Part shown: positions 63,389 to 64,000 of the stretch, piece by piece
How positions within the stretch are numbered: position 1 is the stretch's first letter
Layout of the letters: each line of letters opens with the position of its first letter
From: Phycisphaerae bacterium
Lineage (GTDB): Bacteria; Planctomycetota; Phycisphaerae; UBA1845
NCBI GenBank assembly: GCA_029260215.1
Contig: JAJDDQ010000040.1
Span: 1 to 64,000, forward strand
Direction: 5' to 3'
DNA: 64,000 bases
Notes under the pieces: generated by a model
Database searches by the model: none
What the model saw: the letters and a program-made list of their open reading frames with translations, nothing else
What the model was told of the DNA's origin: nothing
Made by a program: the position numbers and the translations under genes

Positions 63389-63585
63389 ATAAGTCTGTTG
63401 ACGGGGGAGGTTATTCGTGAGTCTGAATCGTGTCAACGAATTTCGCCTGAAATTCCGATTTCGATGGGCCGCGATCAGAATTCCGCTGGCGGCGAGTACT
63501 GCGTTGAGGAACAGGGGTTTTGGGCCGGATGGCGAAAATGGGAGGGGGAGTCCAACCTGAATGGCTGGGGTGCCGATAAACCGGC

Positions 63586-64000
63586 GTGTCTCTTGCGATT
63601 ATTGACAAAAGGCGATTTGGGAGCGGCGAACGCGATGGGCGGGCGGCTGAGGCTGTTCGGGTGTCGGTTTGGCGGGGTGACGCTCCGGCGGGGTGGGATG
63701 CTTTTGTGCGCGGGGTGGTTGGCGGGAGCGTGTTTCACTCCGAGGCGTGGGGTGGGGCGATCGCCTCAGCGTTCGGACATAAAACGGTTTATGTGACGGC
63801 TTTGCGCGCGGGTGAGATTGTGGCGGGTGTGCCGCTGTGTGTTGTGCGGAGTCTGCTGGGCGGGACGATGGTAGTGAGTATGCCCTATGGGGTGTACGGC
63901 GGGGTCTTGGGGGAGGATGAGGCGGCTGTCGAACTGGTGTATCGAGAGGCGCGGGCTTTCGCTCAAAGCGTCGATGCCCGGGTTTTGGATTTTCGGTCGG
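63586..64000 (+). CDS. FemAB-like GNAT protein, 5' part (cut by window end)
   Basis: The frame open from 63580 with a GTG at 63586 reads RVSVWRGDAPAGWDAFVRG, GGSVFHSEAWGGAIASAFGH, YVTALRAGEIVAGVPLCVV, MVVSMPYGVYGGVLGEDEAA and VDARVLDFRS to the last base. This fits FemAB-related proteins found with PEP-CTERM/exosortase systems (WDAFV…FH…W…AFGH…P…YGG). About 138 residues are visible; the rest is outside. The true start may be a later GTG at 63661. Confidence 0.65.
   Translation, partial: MSLAIIDKRRFGSGERDGRAAEAVRVSVWRGDAPAGWDAFVRGVVGGSVFHSEAWGGAIASAFGHKTVYVTALRAGEIVAGVPLCVVRSLLGGTMVVSMPYGVYGGVLGEDEAAVELVYREARAFAQSVDARVLDFRS

Overview
The window looks like chromosomal DNA from a GC-rich member of the Planctomycetota, probably close to the Phycisphaerae. 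I infer this from surface proteins with VCBS/FG-GAP repeats and a dockerin-like tail (1362-2948), an exosortase/EpsI/PEP-CTERM/FemAB sorting system, a FlgM-like protein, and many short palindromic intergenic repeats. No rRNA or marker tree could be used, so the placement is an inference.

Layout. 1-9.2 kb: a truncated beta-helix surface protein, a VCBS-repeat protein, a Ser/Thr kinase next to a metallophosphatase, a FlgM-like protein, a Kup potassium transporter and a methyltransferase. 9.8-16.6 kb: tRNA-Gln and a housekeeping run glmU-prs-rplY-pth-rpsF-ssb-rplI-dnaB. 16.6-18 kb: repeats and transposon debris (IS66 and ISAzo13-like remnants around a 279-bp element with perfect 24-bp inverted ends). 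18-21.3 kb, minus strand: a sugar-nucleotide epimerase, a zinc-ribbon membrane protein, an exosortase and an EpsI protein. 22-27.5 kb: selD with an in-frame UGA (selenocysteine), a tail-fibre-like surface protein, a RAYT transposase bounded by perfect inverted repeats, and ispH.

27.8-47.6 kb is the centre of the window. It holds a PUFA/secondary-lipid synthase (pfaD-type enoyl reductase, pfaA-type and pfaC-type megasynthases) followed without a break by oleA-oleB-oleC-oleD, seven genes on one strand with overlaps or very short gaps. PfaD/A/C should build a long, probably polyunsaturated acyl chain on ACP. OleA should join two acyl chains head to head, OleD reduce the beta-keto acid, OleC close a beta-lactone and OleB decarboxylate it to an olefin. 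The usual end of the myxobacterial-type synthase, an AGPAT domain, is missing, and no thioesterase or phosphopantetheinyl transferase lies nearby. The locus therefore reads as a dedicated factory for long-chain polyunsaturated hydrocarbon.

47.7-64 kb: a PilZ-like protein, an AlkD-like DNA repair protein, a cysteine desulfurase, IS4 and ISL3 remnants, a BtpA-family protein, tRNA-Glu, a GH130 enzyme with a coupled membrane protein, a PhoX-like phosphatase, tRNA-Ala, a PEP-CTERM protein, a hypothetical secreted protein, a polytopic membrane protein, a heme oxygenase behind a Fur-like box, and the start of a FemAB-like gene cut by the window end. At least five families of dispersed palindromic repeats fill most of the intergenic gaps.
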